This document shows positions 30,874 to 31,773 of a stretch of DNA of 31,773 bases, in pieces. Made by a program: the position numbers and the translations under genes. The stretch is from Auxenochlorella pyrenoidosa (taxonomy: Eukaryota; Chlorophyta; Trebouxiophyceae; Chlorellales; Chlorellaceae): the NCBI GenBank assembly GCA_001430745.1, contig KQ482029.1:71980-103752 (forward strand), given 5' to 3'. The notes under the pieces were generated by a model. It was not told the origin of the DNA. It did not search any database and saw nothing but the letters and a program-made list of their open reading frames with translations. Numbering within the stretch: position 1 is the stretch's first letter; each line of letters begins with the position of its first letter.

Positions 30874-31755
30874 ATGGCTCAGACTCTTGCCTCCTCCGCT
30901 CAGACCGTCCGTGTGGCGACCCGTGCTGCCACCACTGCCCGCGTGGTGGCCCGCGCCCCCTTCTTCACTGGCGCCAAGCTGCAGACGGCTGCCCGCGCTG
31001 TCGCTCCCGCCGCCCGCCAGCAGGCCCGCACCATGGCGCTCTTTGGCGGCGCTGCTGCCACCAAGGGCGGCATCTACGAGTACACCGTCAAGGTAGGGAG
31101 GGGTTGGTGGAGTGTGGGCGCTGCGCTCAGGAGAACAAGGCCGGGGAATGGTCGGTTGGAGGGCATGGTGCAGGTTAGCCTGTGGCAAGAGCTCTGCCTG
31201 AAAGGTGTTTCAACCGCCCCTGCTGAACCTTTGCCTGCAGGGCATTGATGGCAAGGACATCAACATGAGGTGAGCTTCGGAGTGTCGGCTGCTTGCCAGT
31301 AAACACTCACTGTGCACGGATGCAGTGCGCTGCTACCCGCTGGCGGCCAGAGTGCCCTGCCCGCCCTGCATGCTCTGCAACGTCCCGCCCCTCCCGCCCC
31401 TGGACCGCAGCAAGTTCAAGGGCAAGGTGCTGCTGATCATCAACGTGGCCTCTGCCTGCGGTGAGCCTCTCTCTGGTCACAGTCAGTGGCGCCAGCTGTC
31501 ACCGGCGGCCAGGTCCCAGGCGTGGCTGTGCTGCGGCCTGGTGCAAGCGCGCGCAGACTGGGGTAGCACCGGCCATGCGGCAGCTCAGGGATGGTGCCTG
31601 CCCGGCTCATCCTTTTTGTGTGCGTGCCCAGTCATGCGGCACCCTGCTGCTCCTTCTGGCGCGCAGGCTTCACCCCCCAGTACACCGAGATGACCGAGCT
31701 GTACAACAAGTACGGCAAGCAGGGGCTGGAGGTGCTGGCCTTCCCCTGCAACCAG
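30874..31755 (+). CDS. Glutathione peroxidase, organelle-targeted, 5' part
   Basis: Four exons are visible: 30874-31092, 31241-31269, 31411-31460 and 31667-31755. A donor (GTGCGC) follows and the gene runs off the right edge. The 129 residues start with [19 protein letters not shown], an Ala/Arg/Thr-rich transit peptide of about 55-60 residues that points to chloroplast or mitochondrion. The enzyme part begins at [31 protein letters not shown] carries the peroxidatic cysteine (C99, codon TGC), so this is a cysteine and not a selenocysteine enzyme. It continues with [18 protein letters not shown], the conserved FPCNQ motif with the resolving-region cysteine C127. Family members reduce hydrogen and lipid peroxides, in plants and algae mainly with thioredoxin. 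The Gln and Trp of the catalytic tetrad lie partly beyond the window. Exon 2 is only 29 bases. Confidence 0.92.
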
Positions 31756-31773
31756 GTGCGCGTGTGTGTGTGT

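Noticed and set aside
31411..31460. Selenocysteine codon in the peroxidase active site
   Set aside because: The codon is TGC (Cys), so no UGA recoding is needed.
31756..31773. GT microsatellite at the right edge
   Set aside because: It is the beginning of an intron (GTGCGCGTGTGT) cut by the window end; too short to call a repeat.

Overview
This window looks like nuclear DNA of a GC-rich, photosynthetic green alga, most plausibly a Chlorella-like trebouxiophyte (taxonomy is inference). Every gene is broken into many short exons by small spliceosomal introns. The protein set is of the green lineage: a plant-type class A heat shock factor, a PsbP-domain protein with a twin-arginine lumen signal, a plant-type serine carboxypeptidase and an organelle-targeted glutathione peroxidase. 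I see no operons, ribosome binding sites, mobile elements, CRISPR arrays or tRNA/rRNA genes. I built gene models by joining exons so that reading phase is kept across each junction and family motifs are restored. The models use about 67 introns; two have GC-AG ends, and nearly all the rest start with GTG.

Layout, left to right: (1) serine carboxypeptidase, minus strand, 5' part only (232-1366, continues off the left edge); (2) class A heat shock transcription factor, plus (1678-4625), divergent from 1; (3) unrecognised 254-residue protein, minus (5640-7074); (4) HAD-superfamily phosphatase resembling Arabidopsis At2g33255, minus (7360-9220); (5) 950-residue coiled-coil protein with 16 exons, plus (9457-15374), divergent from 4; (6) J-domain protein fused to a MECR-type 2-enoyl reductase, 14 exons, minus (15991-20258); (7) NEK-like protein kinase, minus (21069-23369); (8) PsbP-domain thylakoid-lumen protein, plus (24361-25998), divergent from 7; (9) CCDC57-like coiled-coil protein, minus (26402-30557); (10) glutathione peroxidase, plus, 5' part only (30874-31755, continues off the right edge), divergent from 9.

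Four divergent pairs share short upstream regions of about 240 to 990 bases. Three convergent pairs share 3' regions. The genes do not form one pathway: heat-shock control, a chaperone-linked reductase, antioxidant defence and photosystem assembly are all housekeeping or stress themes.

The two most unusual items are the fusion of a DnaJ-type J-domain to a complete enoyl reductase, joined at a phase-0 intron, and a CCDC57-like centriolar coiled-coil gene in what may be a non-flagellate lineage.
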